Counted from the stretch's first letter, positions 35,674 to 46,245 are shown. The stretch is DNA of 64,000 nt from Fragum whitleyi (GCA_948146395.1 OX411547.1:59791566-59855565), one strand, 5' to 3'. Notes: generated by a model not told the origin, from the letters alone. Numbers and translations are program-made.

Positions 35674-35900
35674 CTATTGCAGAATGCTCATGTTTTGGTG
35701 ACCCCCACTGTTTGACCTCTGACGGTGCCCGTCTAGATTTCCAGGGTACCTGTCAATATATCATGTCAAGGGATAATTGTTATGACCTGAGTAAGACACC
35801 CACCTATGAACTTGTGATTCAGAATGATGCAAGGCCAGAAGTTCCAGTTAAAAGACCAGTGTCATGGGTTAAGAACGCAGTTTTCACAATTTATGGAACT
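35674..35900 (+). CDS. Exon p: VWD domain, first part
   Basis: Acceptor ttttccag; donor GTAAGT at 35901; ends phase 0. Encodes CSCFGDPHCLTSDGARLDFQG-TCQYIMSRD…YELVIQNDARPEVP…VKNAVFTIYGT. C-x-C-x-G-D-P-H…D-G…F-x-G-x-C-x-Y starts von Willebrand factor type D domains, which often mediate multimer formation or adhesion. Confidence 0.95.
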
Positions 35901-36211
35901 GTAAGTAATACTTGTTTGTTTGCATTAATGATTGGGGGCAAATGGTTTCATTATTGTCCTTTCATCTGTCAGCTTGTCTGCCTGCAAACCGTGACAATCT
36001 AAAATGTTTTAAGACATGGTTAACATAATCTTGACTTTAACACTGTCAAGTTACAGCTAGATTCCTTTTTCTTGCATATACACCAGTTTTGAATGTTAAA
36101 TTTATTCATTGAATGCCAATATGAAACAAATATAGGGATAGGATGCGCGAGATATTACTAGATATTATTATGACGTCATTTAGAATGTGATCTTACTCAT
36201 GTGTTAGACAA

Positions 36212-36615
36212 GCGTTTATAAAATGACCTACATCACATGAGGGAAATAACCCTGTTGAATATTTTTGATATTACGTGAGTGTTATTACACTAGTTAAATA
36301 GTTATGCAAATGAGCTATGAATGGACAGCAACATCATATTTTTGTTGTGAGAATGACGTCATAATGCATGTCTGAACCTCTTAAATGGCATTATATGTTT
36401 TATGGAATAACTGAACTGACTATTTCTGGAAATTGATTTATCAAAAAAAAAAACCCCAGGTCATATTACATATAGAATATCAAATTTGTGCTAATAAAAT
36501 ACCGAATTCATTAAACTCGTCATCTTAAAGAGATAAAAACTCGGCGTAGCTTGTTTTTATCTATTGATAGATGACTTCTTTATTCAATGACCACTCATTC
36601 AATATCTTCTATACT
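36212..36615. repeat. Element H4, copy 3
   Basis: aaaatgacctacatcacatgaggg…tttttgatattacgtgag…atgcaaatgagctatgaa…tgacgtcataat…gagataaaaactcggcg / ttgtttttatctattgatagatgac, closing actcattcaatatcttct. Confidence 0.8.
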
Positions 36616-36805
36616 TCTGATGGCTGTTTGTTATGGAAGACAATGGGAGGTATGTGAGAAAAATAAAACACACAATAATTTATTCATCTACATACATTGA
36701 ATTTATGTAGGAAAAAAGTATGCAACAAAGCAATACACAGAGCAATAGATAGAGCGGGTATTTTGGATTTTAATTTGAAATATTTTTGTTAATTCTAACT
36801 TAACT

Positions 36806-36868
36806 CTGTGATGTGGGTACTCATTTGAAATGTCTTGTAAAGACATTTCGAATGAGTACCCACAACAT
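36806..36868. repeat. Strong hairpin with GTGGGTACTCATTTGAAAT arms
   Basis: gtgggtactcatttgaaatg is followed after a short loop by catttcgaatgagtacccac. Related arms lie in the intron blocks of the tandem exon copies at 1-548. Confidence 0.8.
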
Positions 36869-36951
36869 ATGGTTTCATTGAGAAATATAGATTTTAGACT
36901 GGACCTTCCCCCTCTTATCTGGACCCCTGAACTCAACTTTTTCTACTGTAG

Positions 36952-37059
36952 AAAATCAGCCTTCTTCCTCAATCAGTGGTCTGGGTTAATGGTACCAGTG
37001 TGAACCTACCCTACAAGTTTGGTGATTTGATCTACATTTTTAGGCAAGGGAAGTATGTG
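36952..37059 (+). CDS. Exon q: VWD domain, middle part
   Basis: Acceptor tactgtag; donor GTAAGT at 37060; phase 0 both sides, 36 codons. Encodes KISLLPQSVVWVNGTSVNLPYKFGDLIYIFRQGKYV in pieces: V-x-V-N-G-x-x-V-x-L-P, typical of the VWD core. Confidence 0.92.
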
Positions 37060-38831
37060 GTAAGTTGCAAATTGGGTAATTCTTTTCAAAGTTTCGGGCT
37101 GAACTCTTGGTATGAGGGGTGACCGATTAATTGGAGTAAATTATTCATTGCTCATTTTGTATGAGGTGTACAGTAATGAAACTTTGAATACTGATTGAAT
37201 GACTAAGTTCGAAATTTCAGATGACAGAAAACGTTTTTGTGACAATAAATGAACGACATGTATCAAATGTTTATAAAAGCTGTAATTGAATTATAAGACA
37301 GAATGTCAGGTCATTTAGAGGCCTGTCGATAGCTTGTTATAGGGATATAATTTTGGCATTGATGATGTAATGACATAAATAGCGATTGTTTATAGTAAAA
37401 TGTTAGTTTGGTGGTGAATTTATAGAAAAAGTTTGAATTATGGTTTGTGTTTTGAATATATTGACGTCAACAATGTATGTTAGAGACTCGAAATGTGTGT
37501 GACTGTCCACATGGTGCATGTCTTTGGTTGCCTCTAAATTGATTTTTTATTAGACGTACATTCATCATATTTGGTATATGAGTAAGGCAAAGATAACTAA
37601 AAGATGATATCATTTAACATTTCACTCTAGCAGCAGTGTTTGAGATATGATGTCAGTCCACAAACTTAAGAAACATCACTTGTATATGATTGTGGAAATG
37701 TCGTTTTTGTTTATCTCTCACGTAAAGCAAAAATTACCTTATTTCACTAATATGTCTTATTAGAATTTATGAAATTATCACAATCCTTGTGAGATTTTTC
37801 AAATGAAGTAGTCTTGGGGAAAACTATCGTCTATGGTGTCAACCATTGGGGTATTTTTTTGTTTGGTCATGAACTGGTAATCAGGTAAAGCGCTTGCTGT
37901 TTTATCAGGTCAGATTTCTTCCAATATTGAAACTTTTTTTCAACGCTGATAGTGTGTGTTTTGCCTTGAATTAAGTGTAATATACTTATTGAAAAGCCTA
38001 AAGTTCTATTCAATGCCTAAGTTGACCTATCAAGGACTCATATTTTGATTAAAATAGAGAAATCAATCACCATGAGTCGAGGCATGGCTGAATTTAGGAA
38101 CTTTGTGTAACTAAAAAAGAGGTGCCTTGAACGACGTCATGTGATAGCCATTAGTGTGTGTCATGAACATGCTCTGATCAAAGTCAAATCGTGGGATCGG
38201 TGCAAGACTTTGGTAAGTGTTCAAACAATGTATATACACTTACTACAGTCTTGCACCGAACCCTTGAAATGTGCTTTCAATCAACAGAGTCCTATTGTGT
38301 GAAGGAACTAACTTTATTTCTAGGCACTTTTAACTATATTAGTTCAATTTGAAACATCGCAAATTTATTGATCACCCCTCATATTGACAATTTTTAATGT
38401 GGCCAGTTCGAACACTCTTGAAATATTCATTGATAAAAAGTTTATTCTTTAAAAATATTTCTTCTCAAATAATAGCTTACCTTGATATTATTCTAGAATT
38501 TAGTTCTAAATTTATATTAAAGTATATCCTGGCCTGAGGTCAAAAAGCTATTATCATTCTTAAGTCAAAATTTCCTCAAAGTTCAACCTGAGGTTTAAGC
38601 CATAATTCTGCTCTAATACTGATATATATGACCAAAAAGGATAAAATTAACATTTTTTTTATAAATAACAACTTATTAATAATACCTTTTATTTTTATAC
38701 TTAATATTCAGAATTAGGGAGCACTAAAAAAGTTTCATTACCACAGATCCAGCTAACATTGTGAACAAAATAATCTATGAAATAGTTTTTCATTAATCCT
38801 TGGCTACCTAATACTAACTGTATGAAGATCT
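37060..38831 (+). other. Intron stretch, nothing recognised
   Basis: No repeat family of this window, coding signal or RNA gene was recognised between the donor at 37060 and the hairpin element at 38832. Confidence 0.5.
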
Positions 38832-38990
38832 TGGGTAGTAAAGCGGTAAAAGTTCCCAAACAATTAGGAAGTCATAAACTTTACAGTATTAACCAGGGTT
38901 TCCTAATGATTTATTTGGAAACCTCGAATAACATTGTGAAAGATTATGTCTTCCAAAATGTTGCAGAACTATAGCAGGTCAACTACCTTA
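38832..38990. repeat. Hairpin element H1, copy 7
   Basis: gtagtaaagcggtaaaagttcc left arm, gggtttcctaatgattt / tttggaaacctcg centre, and caggtcaactaccttaa at the right. Confidence 0.75.
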
Positions 38991-39142
38991 AAGATGCAAC
39001 ATAGAACAAAACTAAATTAAATGTTATCAAATTACGTGTACTGGTATTTACAAAAATTTCTTTTAAAAAAAGATTTTCGGTCTAACATTGATTACTTATA
39101 AGTATTTCAATTTAATATTTTTTCCTTATGACATAACTGTAG

Positions 39143-39313
39143 GAAGTTCTAACAGATGCTGGTATTGAGGTCATGTGGGATGGCCTTGACTTTATAGAGA
39201 CCAGAATACCCGGAAGTTACAAAAATCAGACATGCGGTTTTTGTGGAAACTACAATGACATTAGGGAAGATGATCTTATACTGGGCCCAGCATGTGAGGG
39301 TACCGGAACCGTG
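39143..39313 (+). CDS. Exon r: VWD domain, C-terminal part
   Basis: Acceptor aactgtag; donor GTGAGT at 39314; phase 0 both sides, 57 codons. Encodes EVLTDAGIEVMWDGLDFIETRIPGSYKNQTCGFCGNYNDIREDDLIL in pieces. T-C-G-(L/F)-C-G-N-Y-N is the hallmark of VWD domains; the CGxCG motif resembles the thiol-isomerase-like site linked to multimerisation in von Willebrand factor. The next exon is 10.3 kb away, past the Ngaro-like insertion. Confidence 0.95.
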
Positions 39314-39343
39314 GTGAGTATAGACCTTATCATGTTTAATTCA

Positions 39344-39505
39344 TAGAGGATATTGAATGAGTGGTCATGGAATAATGAATTTAGTAAGCAAGTCATCTAT
39401 AAACAGATAAAAACGAGGCTGCACCTAGTTTTTATCTATTTATAGATGACGCTTTTAATAAATTTGGTATTTGATGAGCACAAATTTTATATTCTATATG
39501 ATATG
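39344..39505 (-). repeat. Element H4, terminal hairpin fragment
   Basis: catagaggatattgaatgag…agtcatctataaacagata / tatctatttatagatgac…atttggtatttgatgagc. Only the terminal palindrome of H4 is present, 30 nt after an exon donor. Confidence 0.65.
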
Positions 39506-39574
39506 CTCTGATTTTTTGTAAAAAATTGCTAGAATTCTTGAAATTCAACATTTCAATTTTCCGTGAAACTTATA

Positions 39575-40335
39575 CCAGGGTTGTTCAAATATTATCTGGA
39601 TTTTGTGTCGCAAAGTTTTATTTTTTAAGCAATTTTACTAAATTTTGTAACATTTGCTGTTGGAATTCAATCCACATATGTCTATGTAAAATCCATAAAA
39701 TTCACAAACACAATGAACACGTGTTTGCCATATACAATGTAAGGAATACCTGGCACAGTAGAGGAAATACCTCACCGATTTGGTCTTTTTCCATGAATAT
39801 TTGTTCTCCGCTGTCAGTTGAAAACTTGAAAATTCTAATGAGTTGTAGGAATAAGTATTGCGTATGCCCTGTCTTAGTTTAAAGTAATTTGATCTTAAAC
39901 TTTTTTTATAAGACTTGTATAGATAGTGGCGAGGCGATCGTTGGAAATGTTCTACAAGCCGTCACCTGATAGCTGGGAATTTAGGCCTATAATTATTTTT
40001 TTCTGAAATTTAGAAGAAATACCTCAAAGACATAGATTAAAAACTGGTCACACTGAAAGGGAAAGGTTCTTTCTTTCAAATACTTTCTTTTCAAACGTGT
40101 AGAGGCTTCGAAGCTCTGTTAAATAGTACAAAAGATAGGGGAATATTGGCAGAAAAAAGCTTATTAAGGCATCTGTTGGTGCATCAACTTCCAAATCTAT
40201 GGTGATTGACAAAGGGGCTCCATTCTGAGGAATTTGAGTTCGTACCATTCAATTCTAGTACTATACCAACCATTAAAACACACCTTAAGGACATGAAGAT
40301 TCAAGTCCTCCTTTGTCTATGAATTACGAGCTGTG
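39575..40335 (+). repeat. Truncated copy of the mariner-like element at 40650
   Basis: Begins ccagggttgttcaaatatta and follows the element at 40650 for about 760 bp (ggaattcaatccacatatg, tgtttgccatata, cttttcaaacg…), but the right end is missing. Confidence 0.65.
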
Positions 40336-40649
40336 AGAATTATAGGATAACAAATTCTTACCGTTGTTTATTGAAAATTTAACCATATAATTTACAATAA
40401 ATAACATTTAGAATTTGTTATTATGATTCTATCATGACTAAATCTTTACTATTCCATGGGAAATAATAGCAAAGATACCAAGTCTACAACAACTGCCGAT
40501 TAGTTTCATTTTATACTTCACGATATTCTTTTTCACCAAAGTAAGCATTTACAAGCTCTCGATTCTTTTAAATTTGGCCCTAAATTTGAATAAGAAAATT
40601 AACAAAATTACAAACATGATTATTCTTATTTCTTTTTTTGTCAATATTA

Positions 40650-41610
40650 CGAGGGTTGTTCAAAAATTAACCGGATTTTGCCTCGCAAAATTTTATTTTT
40701 GAAACAATCAAACTAAATTTGGTATCATTCGCTTTCGGAATTCAATCCACATATGGTTATGTAAAATTGGTATAGTTATCGAACATAGTGCTCACGCATT
40801 TGCCATATAAAATGTCATGGAAACGAGTACCCGGCGCAGAAGATAAAATAATCCATTTATTCGATCTTCGTGTGTAAATATCCTTTCTTTTCTAACTGTT
40901 GAAAAACTTGAAAAATAAATTGAGTTGCTGGAATAAGTATTACAAATGCCTTGTCTTAATTTGAAGTAATTTTGCCGTAGAATTTCTCGATAAGATTCGT
41001 TTAAAATGTGGCAGGGTAAGTGTTTCGGAACGTTCTAGACGACGCCAACTGAATGCTCGGAATTTTGAATTTTAATTATTCTATTCGAAATCTACAAAAA
41101 ATATCGAAAGACATAAATCAAATACTTGTCACGCTGAAAGGGAATGGTTCAATCTTCAAAATGCTTTATTTTCATTGTTGAAGACGCTTCCGTGCCCCTT
41201 GAGATAAGAGGAAGAACGGACAGAGAGAACCTTATCCAAGCAACTGTAGGGACGTCAATTGCCGAGTCTCTGGAAGATAAAGGCGATTTTCTAAGGGGCA
41301 CCTTTCTGAGAACTCTGATTTTGCACCATTTGATTTTACCTTTATACAAACCATAAAGGCACAGCTTGATTACAGGAGCACTGAATTCACCCTTCTTCCA
41401 TGAATAATGAGCCGTTAAAAGCTAAATTACACAACATCAAATGTCTCGATTTGTTTGCGTGTGAAATTAATATCCATCGTTCAAATGCTTCAGATTTTGG
41501 CAAGTTTGAGCATGTAAAGTGTCCTGTTAATATGAGTATACTTTTTTCACATAGCGATAAATCAATGATGATTTATTGACCTAATCCGGATAAAAATTGA
41601 ACATCCCTCG
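40650..41610. mobile_element. Mariner-like shell, TA-flanked, 961 bp
   Basis: Left end CGAGGGTTGTTCAAAAATTA and right end inverse CGAGGGATGTTCAATTTTTA, both flanked by TA. This TIR style and the TA duplication fit Tc1/mariner elements. No transposase frame is preserved, so it is a non-autonomous or decayed copy. It sits 180 bp upstream of the Ngaro-like element. Confidence 0.65.
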
Positions 41611-41788
41611 TAGAATACAAACATATGCATCTTACCGGCTATCTTCAATCTAAAATTTCAAGTGGGCCAAGGATTCATTTTTCACAGCATCAAGTGAACT
41701 TCAGTGGGTGCGTAGGTAAGGGGTAGGATAAAGCCTAAATTGTAATGGCTAAAACCCTCAAATACCTAAATAAGAAAGAGTATTTAAC

Positions 41789-41979
41789 AAATAGTGTTAT
41801 TTTCAGAATTGGAAATAACATGGATTATTTTTGCGATGTGCGTGGCTGGTTTCCTTGACGACGATGGCCGAGTGAAATCGTCAATCTCCGTAATCCGTGA
41901 CCCGTATGTCGTCTGCTATATAAACCCGTGCATCGACGAAATCATTCTCTTTTTACTAACACGCGATACAAGATATTAA
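41789..41979 (+). repeat. Split direct repeat A1
   Basis: 191 bp, matches 46504-46694 exactly by eye. Starts AAATAGTGTT and ends AGATATTAA. Contains a TATA box. The 61-codon frame inside it is not a gene: it simply recurs with the repeat. Confidence 0.92.
41917..41924 (+). promoter_or_regulatory. TATA box in A1
   Basis: TATATAAA followed about 30 nt later by a tcattctc initiator-like stretch, 83 nt upstream of the gag ATG. Duplicated in A2 at 46632-46639. A likely promoter for the element (inference). Confidence 0.5.
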
Positions 41980-42006
41980 TCAACACAGGTAAACGTAAAC
42001 CAGAGA

Positions 42007-43116
42007 ATGCCGCCGAAGCGAACACCTGGTATAAAGAGAAAAGCGGTGGGTAGCCAGACAGAGGACAGCCAGATGCAGGGAAGCACAGCAGATTCCCAGC
42101 TCTTACAGCCAGATGCAGGTATAGTCACTGGTCAAGGAAATAATATGATTGATTTTGAAAGGGTAACACGCGTTCCCTCTTGCTCTCGCGACACAGCTTC
42201 ATCTCTGACCGCTGTCGATCACAACACTCCTGTATTGTCATCATCGATGCCCTCGCGTATTACTCCTACCCTCCAGTCGGATAACCCCTTGCGTACTAAT
42301 ACGTTGGAGTCAAATTGGCACTTGTTAAGTTCTGTGCAGGAAGCACAGCCTCAAAACGGTCCGGCACTATTAAGATTAGCAGACGAAGATTTGGCTGTTC
42401 ACGTACCTGCATCCCTCAAAAAGCAAATTTGTCAAGGTCAATACATCAATCTGAGTCTTTTGTTAAAGGGAGCCATAGAATTAGAAAATTATGCCGCGGG
42501 CTCCGTACTTCACATCACGCCTGCCGGGCACATTGAAACAAAAGCGAAAGAATGCCGCGAAAAAGTTCAAACCATTGAAAAATGGACAGATGCCTTTTTA
42601 ATTTACGCATCCATATATTTGTCTACACACCCGGACAAAATTAATGAAATTCTCCACTATATGTGGTCAATTCGCGAGTGCGCTGCGCGACAGGGTGGTA
42701 TGGTATGGCGCGAATATGATGAACAGTTTCGCTTACGCCAAGCTATTAATCCTTCATCTTGGGCAAAACTAAACGCAGATCTCTGGTGGCGCTGCATTCA
42801 GGTTGCATTCAAGCCAACGCTCGTCAATTCCGTGTCTGACACTGGGGCGAAGCGCGCATGTCGTCTATTCAATGAGTCCGTTTGCACCTGGCAAAACTGC
42901 CGCTTCCGCCATGTTTGCTCACATTGTGAACTGCCACACCCTGCAGCACACTGTCCATATACGTCTAGGCCCGCCGTACAAGTCGGGAATCAAAACGACA
43001 AGCGGTACAACAATTCCTTTCGCGGTAGTGCGTTGTCAGCAGGGCGCGGCCGCGGTGGTAGGGGTTTCACCAGGAATTACGACCTCGTCCAAAGAAACCG
43101 AAACAATAAAATTTAA
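42007..43116 (+). CDS. Ngaro-like gag protein with CCCH zinc finger
   Basis: 369 codons from ATG at 42007, the first ATG after A1. The N-terminal third is low-complexity Ser/Thr/Gln-rich. The middle contains a conserved-looking helical region (LADEDLAVHVPASLKKQI…). Near the C-terminus a CCCH-type finger reads C-x7-C-x4-C-x3-H (CRLFNESVCTWQNCRFRH), followed by more Cys/His (CSHCELPH…HC), then an RGRGGRG tail. These suggest RNA binding and particle formation (inference). The frame overlaps the RT frame, which is shifted by one base. Intact. Confidence 0.8.
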   Translation: MPPKRTPGIKRKAVGSQTEDSQMQGSTADSQLLQPDAGIVTGQGNNMIDFERVTRVPSCSRDTASSLTAVDHNTPVLSSSMPSRITPTLQSDNPLRTNTLESNWHLLSSVQEAQPQNGPALLRLADEDLAVHVPASLKKQICQGQYINLSLLLKGAIELENYAAGSVLHITPAGHIETKAKECREKVQTIEKWTDAFLIYASIYLSTHPDKINEILHYMWSIRECAARQGGMVWREYDEQFRLRQAINPSSWAKLNADLWWRCIQVAFKPTLVNSVSDTGAKRACRLFNESVCTWQNCRFRHVCSHCELPHPAAHCPYTSRPAVQVGNQNDKRYNNSFRGSALSAGRGRGGRGFTRNYDLVQRNRNNKI

Positions 43117-44737
43117 TACTAATATTCGGTTGGCCAAATCGCCAATCAACATCGAATTCATACAAAAGTACGTAGAAGGCTACGATAAAAAAAGTGTCCA
43201 AACGATATTGAATGGCTTTAAACATGGTTTTGAAATGCATTATAATGGCAGCAGAGAGGCTCGACTATGCAAAAATCTAAAATCGGCTTCGTCTAATCCT
43301 GAAATCGTGCGTCAAAAGCTACGCAAAGAAATTGAAGCCGGTCGAATGGCAGGTCCGTTTGAAGAAAAACCTTTTCCGAACTTAATTGTGTCACCAATCG
43401 GACTGGTTCCCAAGAAAGCGCCAGGCGAATTTAGATTAATTCACCATCTATCTTTCCCCGAAGGTGAATCTATCAATGATGGTATTCCGCGAGAGCACTG
43501 TACCGTAAAATATACAAGTTTTGACGCGGCGGTAAACCTTATACAGGATTTAGGCAAAAACTGCAAGCTCTTTAAAATGGATATCAAAAGCGCATTCAGA
43601 TTACTGCCGATCTGTCCCCAAGATTTCGAACTACTTGGCATTCAATTTGATGGCAAATACTTTGTAGATAAGGTCTTACTATTTGGTGCCGCGGTCAGTA
43701 ATAAAACCTTTGAAATTTTCTCAACATTCTTGGAGTTCTGTGTCAAATCACGAATGCATTCAGGCGGACTGATTCACTACTTGGATGACTTTCTGGGTGG
43801 CGACAGAAACACGGAGAAATGCATCGCCCTTATGTCAGTATTCTTGGCTTGTATGAAAGATCTAAACGTACCGTTAGCCGAAGAAAAAACCGAAGGGCCC
43901 TCTGAAATTCTCTGTTTTTTGGGACTCGAACTTGATTCAAATAAAATGGAGGTCCGTATTCCTGTCGCTAAAATCCAAGAAGTAATCGCGAAGATCACCG
44001 AAATCATGGAGAAAAAGCGAACCACTCTGAAGTCGATGCAATCTTTGATAGGCTCTCTCAATTTTTGTTGTCGTGCTATTCCGGCAGGTCGCCCCTTTTG
44101 TCGCAGACTTATTAACTCAATCTGTGGTCTTACCAAGCCTCATCATCATTTGCACGTTACTAAGGGCATGAAAAAAGATTTAAAAGTCTGGCTTACGTTC
44201 TTCCGCAATCATAATGGCATATCGGTATTTAACGATCGCTTCTGGGTCTCGAACTTCGACGAACAGCTGTTTACGGACAGTGCTGGCGGAGAGGGGCTAG
44301 GTTTCGGAATATACTTTAATGGTCACTGGTGCATGGCAAAATGGCCTGACTTTTGGCATACTTCTGGCATTACAAATGACATCACTACTCTTGAATTATT
44401 CCCCATTTTCACAGCAATAAGCATTTGGGGTGAAGTACTGAGAAACAAGAAAATTATTTTCTATTGTGACAATCTTTCTGTTGTGCAAATACTTTGTACT
44501 TTATCCGCAAAGTCAGATCGTGTTATGCAGTTAGTAAGGCCTTTAGTATTAAAATGCCTGGAGCTAAATATAGTATTACGAGCTAAACACTTGCCTGGTT
44601 TTAAAAATCGATTATGTGACGCATTATCCCGCTTTCAGGTCTCCAAGTTCAAGGCCATGGCACCGGATGCCGATCCGGATCAGACTCCTTTCCCAGTCTA
44701 CCTTTGGAACACATTCAAAGAAAGGCAGACAAGCTGA
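42803..44737 (+). CDS. Ngaro-like reverse transcriptase / RNase H
   Basis: The open frame begins inside gag; recognisable RT sequence starts near 43110, so about 540 codons are real RT/RH. RT motifs: LVPKKAPGEFRLIHHLSFPE (template-grip region), KMDIKSAFRLLPI (catalytic Asp), LLFGAAVSNKTF, then YLDDF (catalytic Asp pair) near 43780. RNase H follows with FTDSAGG, LELFPIF, YCDNLSVV and LCDALSRF carrying the D-E-D-D residues. How translation enters this frame (frameshift near the gag stop, or separate initiation) is not shown. The stop at 44735 overlaps the recombinase frame. Intact. Confidence 0.9.
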   Translation: MHSSQRSSIPCLTLGRSAHVVYSMSPFAPGKTAASAMFAHIVNCHTLQHTVHIRLGPPYKSGIKTTSGTTIPFAVVRCQQGAAAVVGVSPGITTSSKETETIKFNTNIRLAKSPINIEFIQKYVEGYDKKSVQTILNGFKHGFEMHYNGSREARLCKNLKSASSNPEIVRQKLRKEIEAGRMAGPFEEKPFPNLIVSPIGLVPKKAPGEFRLIHHLSFPEGESINDGIPREHCTVKYTSFDAAVNLIQDLGKNCKLFKMDIKSAFRLLPICPQDFELLGIQFDGKYFVDKVLLFGAAVSNKTFEIFSTFLEFCVKSRMHSGGLIHYLDDFLGGDRNTEKCIALMSVFLACMKDLNVPLAEEKTEGPSEILCFLGLELDSNKMEVRIPVAKIQEVIAKITEIMEKKRTTLKSMQSLIGSLNFCCRAIPAGRPFCRRLINSICGLTKPHHHLHVTKGMKKDLKVWLTFFRNHNGISVFNDRFWVSNFDEQLFTDSAGGEGLGFGIYFNGHWCMAKWPDFWHTSGITNDITTLELFPIFTAISIWGEVLRNKKIIFYCDNLSVVQILCTLSAKSDRVMQLVRPLVLKCLELNIVLRAKHLPGFKNRLCDALSRFQVSKFKAMAPDADPDQTPFPVYLWNTFKERQTS

Positions 44738-45602
44738 CATCGGAAGGATTGGCACTGAATTCTAGATATGCATATTCTAACGGCATCAGTGCATTCAATA
44801 GGTTTCGGACAGAATACTCATTAAATTTATTATGGCCAGCAGAGGTCAATCATATTATTTGGTTCATTGCCTTTTGCTTTGAGAGAGGTCTGGCGCCGCG
44901 GACGATAAAAAATTATGTGTCTGGGATCAATTTCATGCATAAAATCCATGGTTGGAATGATTTGAGCCAATCTTTTATTATATCTAAACCTTACAAGGTT
45001 GTACACGTTTAAGGAAGTCTTCAGATAATAGAGCCCCTATCACGGCTTCCATCCTACATATATTGTTACCACAGCTAGAATTCGTATGCTACAATTCATA
45101 CGAAGTCAAACTATTTACAGCAGCATGGGTTTTGGCTTATCATGGCTTATTTCGGGTCAGCGAATTAGTTTTGTCATCAAAAAGATTGCCTAATAGTCAT
45201 TTGCAATTTTCGGACATTATCCACCAAGAAAAAGATAACACGCTACTAATAACATTGCGGAAATTCAAAACTAACCAGGATGCGAAACCCGTGATTTTAC
45301 GCATACCTAGCGAAGAATCTTTTTTCTGTCCAGTCAAGTGCATGAAAGATTTATTAAAAAACAGAACGAGATTAGCCGGCTCCTTATTTTGTCATGCGGA
45401 TGGTACCCCTTTAACGAGAACTCAGTTTGCTTTGGTACTCGATAAATGTATTTCGCGTACACAATACAGAAATATGCGCTATAGAACGCATAGCTTTCGC
45501 ATCGGTCGAGCCACTGACTTGGCGCGTAAAGGGGTACCTGAGAAGTTGATTATGGAATTAGGCAGATGGCAGTCAAATGCATACAAAACATACATTCGTT
45601 AA
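44704..45602 (+). pseudogene. Ngaro-like tyrosine recombinase, one frameshift
   Basis: N-terminal core-binding part (44704-45012): ADKLTSEGLALNSRYAYSNG…YVSGINFMHKIHGW. The frame then shifts by one base near 45008, giving a stop at 45010-45012, and continues as 45018-45602. Catalytic part: arginine in HGLFRVSELV, lysine in LRKFKTNQ, HSFRIGRAT (H-x-x-R), LGRWQSNAYKTYIR (W and nucleophilic Tyr). So the catalytic residues are all present and only the frame is broken. Because the flanking repeats are identical, the shift is either very recent or an assembly error. The recombinase frame ends three residues after YI. Confidence 0.85.
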
Positions 45603-45635
45603 AGATGTTTTAATTGTTTTTCTTCAATTTTACAG
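45598..45635 (+). other. Possible 38-nt intron joining recombinase and hydrolase
   Basis: Begins GTTAAAG directly after the Tyr-Ile codons of the recombinase and ends in a pyrimidine-rich tttttcttcaattttacag. Removing it fuses the recombinase in frame with the SGNH domain and bypasses the TAA at 45600-45602. 38 nt is very short for an intron. A coincidental in-frame match has about a one-in-three chance. Confidence 0.4.
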
Positions 45636-46186
45636 ACGTGTGGGTCATTGGGGATTCTATACCATATTGGGCTGGAGTTCGAGCTAAATCGACCAACAAA
45701 CCTAATCTTAAGCTGGATACCAAGATAGCATGGTGGGGCCGGCGTGGAATGTCGTGGACTCAATTTCGAAAAGCCGTGGAATGTCATGTTCTTCTACGGA
45801 CAGAACCAAAAGTTGTAGCAATCCACCTAGGGGGGAATGACTTAACTTCACTAACATTGACGTCCATCCGTAATATAATGCTTCGCGAATTCAATTATTT
45901 ACGCGCGGCGATTCCGGGAGCGGTAATTATATGGATTGACATTCTTCAACGAGCCACTTGGAACTCAACGCTTTTTGATATTAATACTATTGAAAACAAA
46001 CGCATAAGAGTAAATAGATTCGGTCGACAACAAGCCGCTCGTCATTCGCGGTCAGCTCATGTACGGATGGACGTCGATTTAAATACACCCGGCTTCTACA
46101 GGCATGATGGAATCCATCTGTCCGATGTTGGTCTAGAAATGTACCTATTGAACTTAAAGGATGAATTTGCAAAACACTTGGTATAA
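45636..46186 (+). CDS. SGNH/GDSL-type hydrolase domain of the Ngaro-like element
   Basis: Open for about 183 codons to TAA at 46184. SGNH blocks in order: VWVIGDSIPYW (nucleophile Ser), WWGRRGMSW (block II Gly), VVAIHLGGNDL (block III G-x-N-D), and FYRHDGIHLSDVG (block V D-x-x-H). The catalytic Ser, Gly, Asn and Asp/His are all present, so esterase-like activity is possible. The first ATG comes after the GDS motif, so the domain is probably made as a continuation of the recombinase (via the segment at 45598-45635) or from a non-ATG start. SGNH domains are known in some tyrosine-recombinase and CR1-type retroelements; their role there is unclear. Confidence 0.85.
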
Positions 46187-46245
46187 GTCATTCACAATTA
46201 AGGACTTCAGAATTTTGGGGGATAAATTTTTAGAAAATTTACAGT

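Noticed and set aside
41794..41979. 61-codon protein encoded twice (also 46509-46694)
   Set aside because: The duplicate is explained by the A1/A2 split direct repeats; there is no conserved domain.
43441..44136. Frames on the - strand opposite the Ngaro-like RT
   Set aside because: Shadows of the + strand RT frame.
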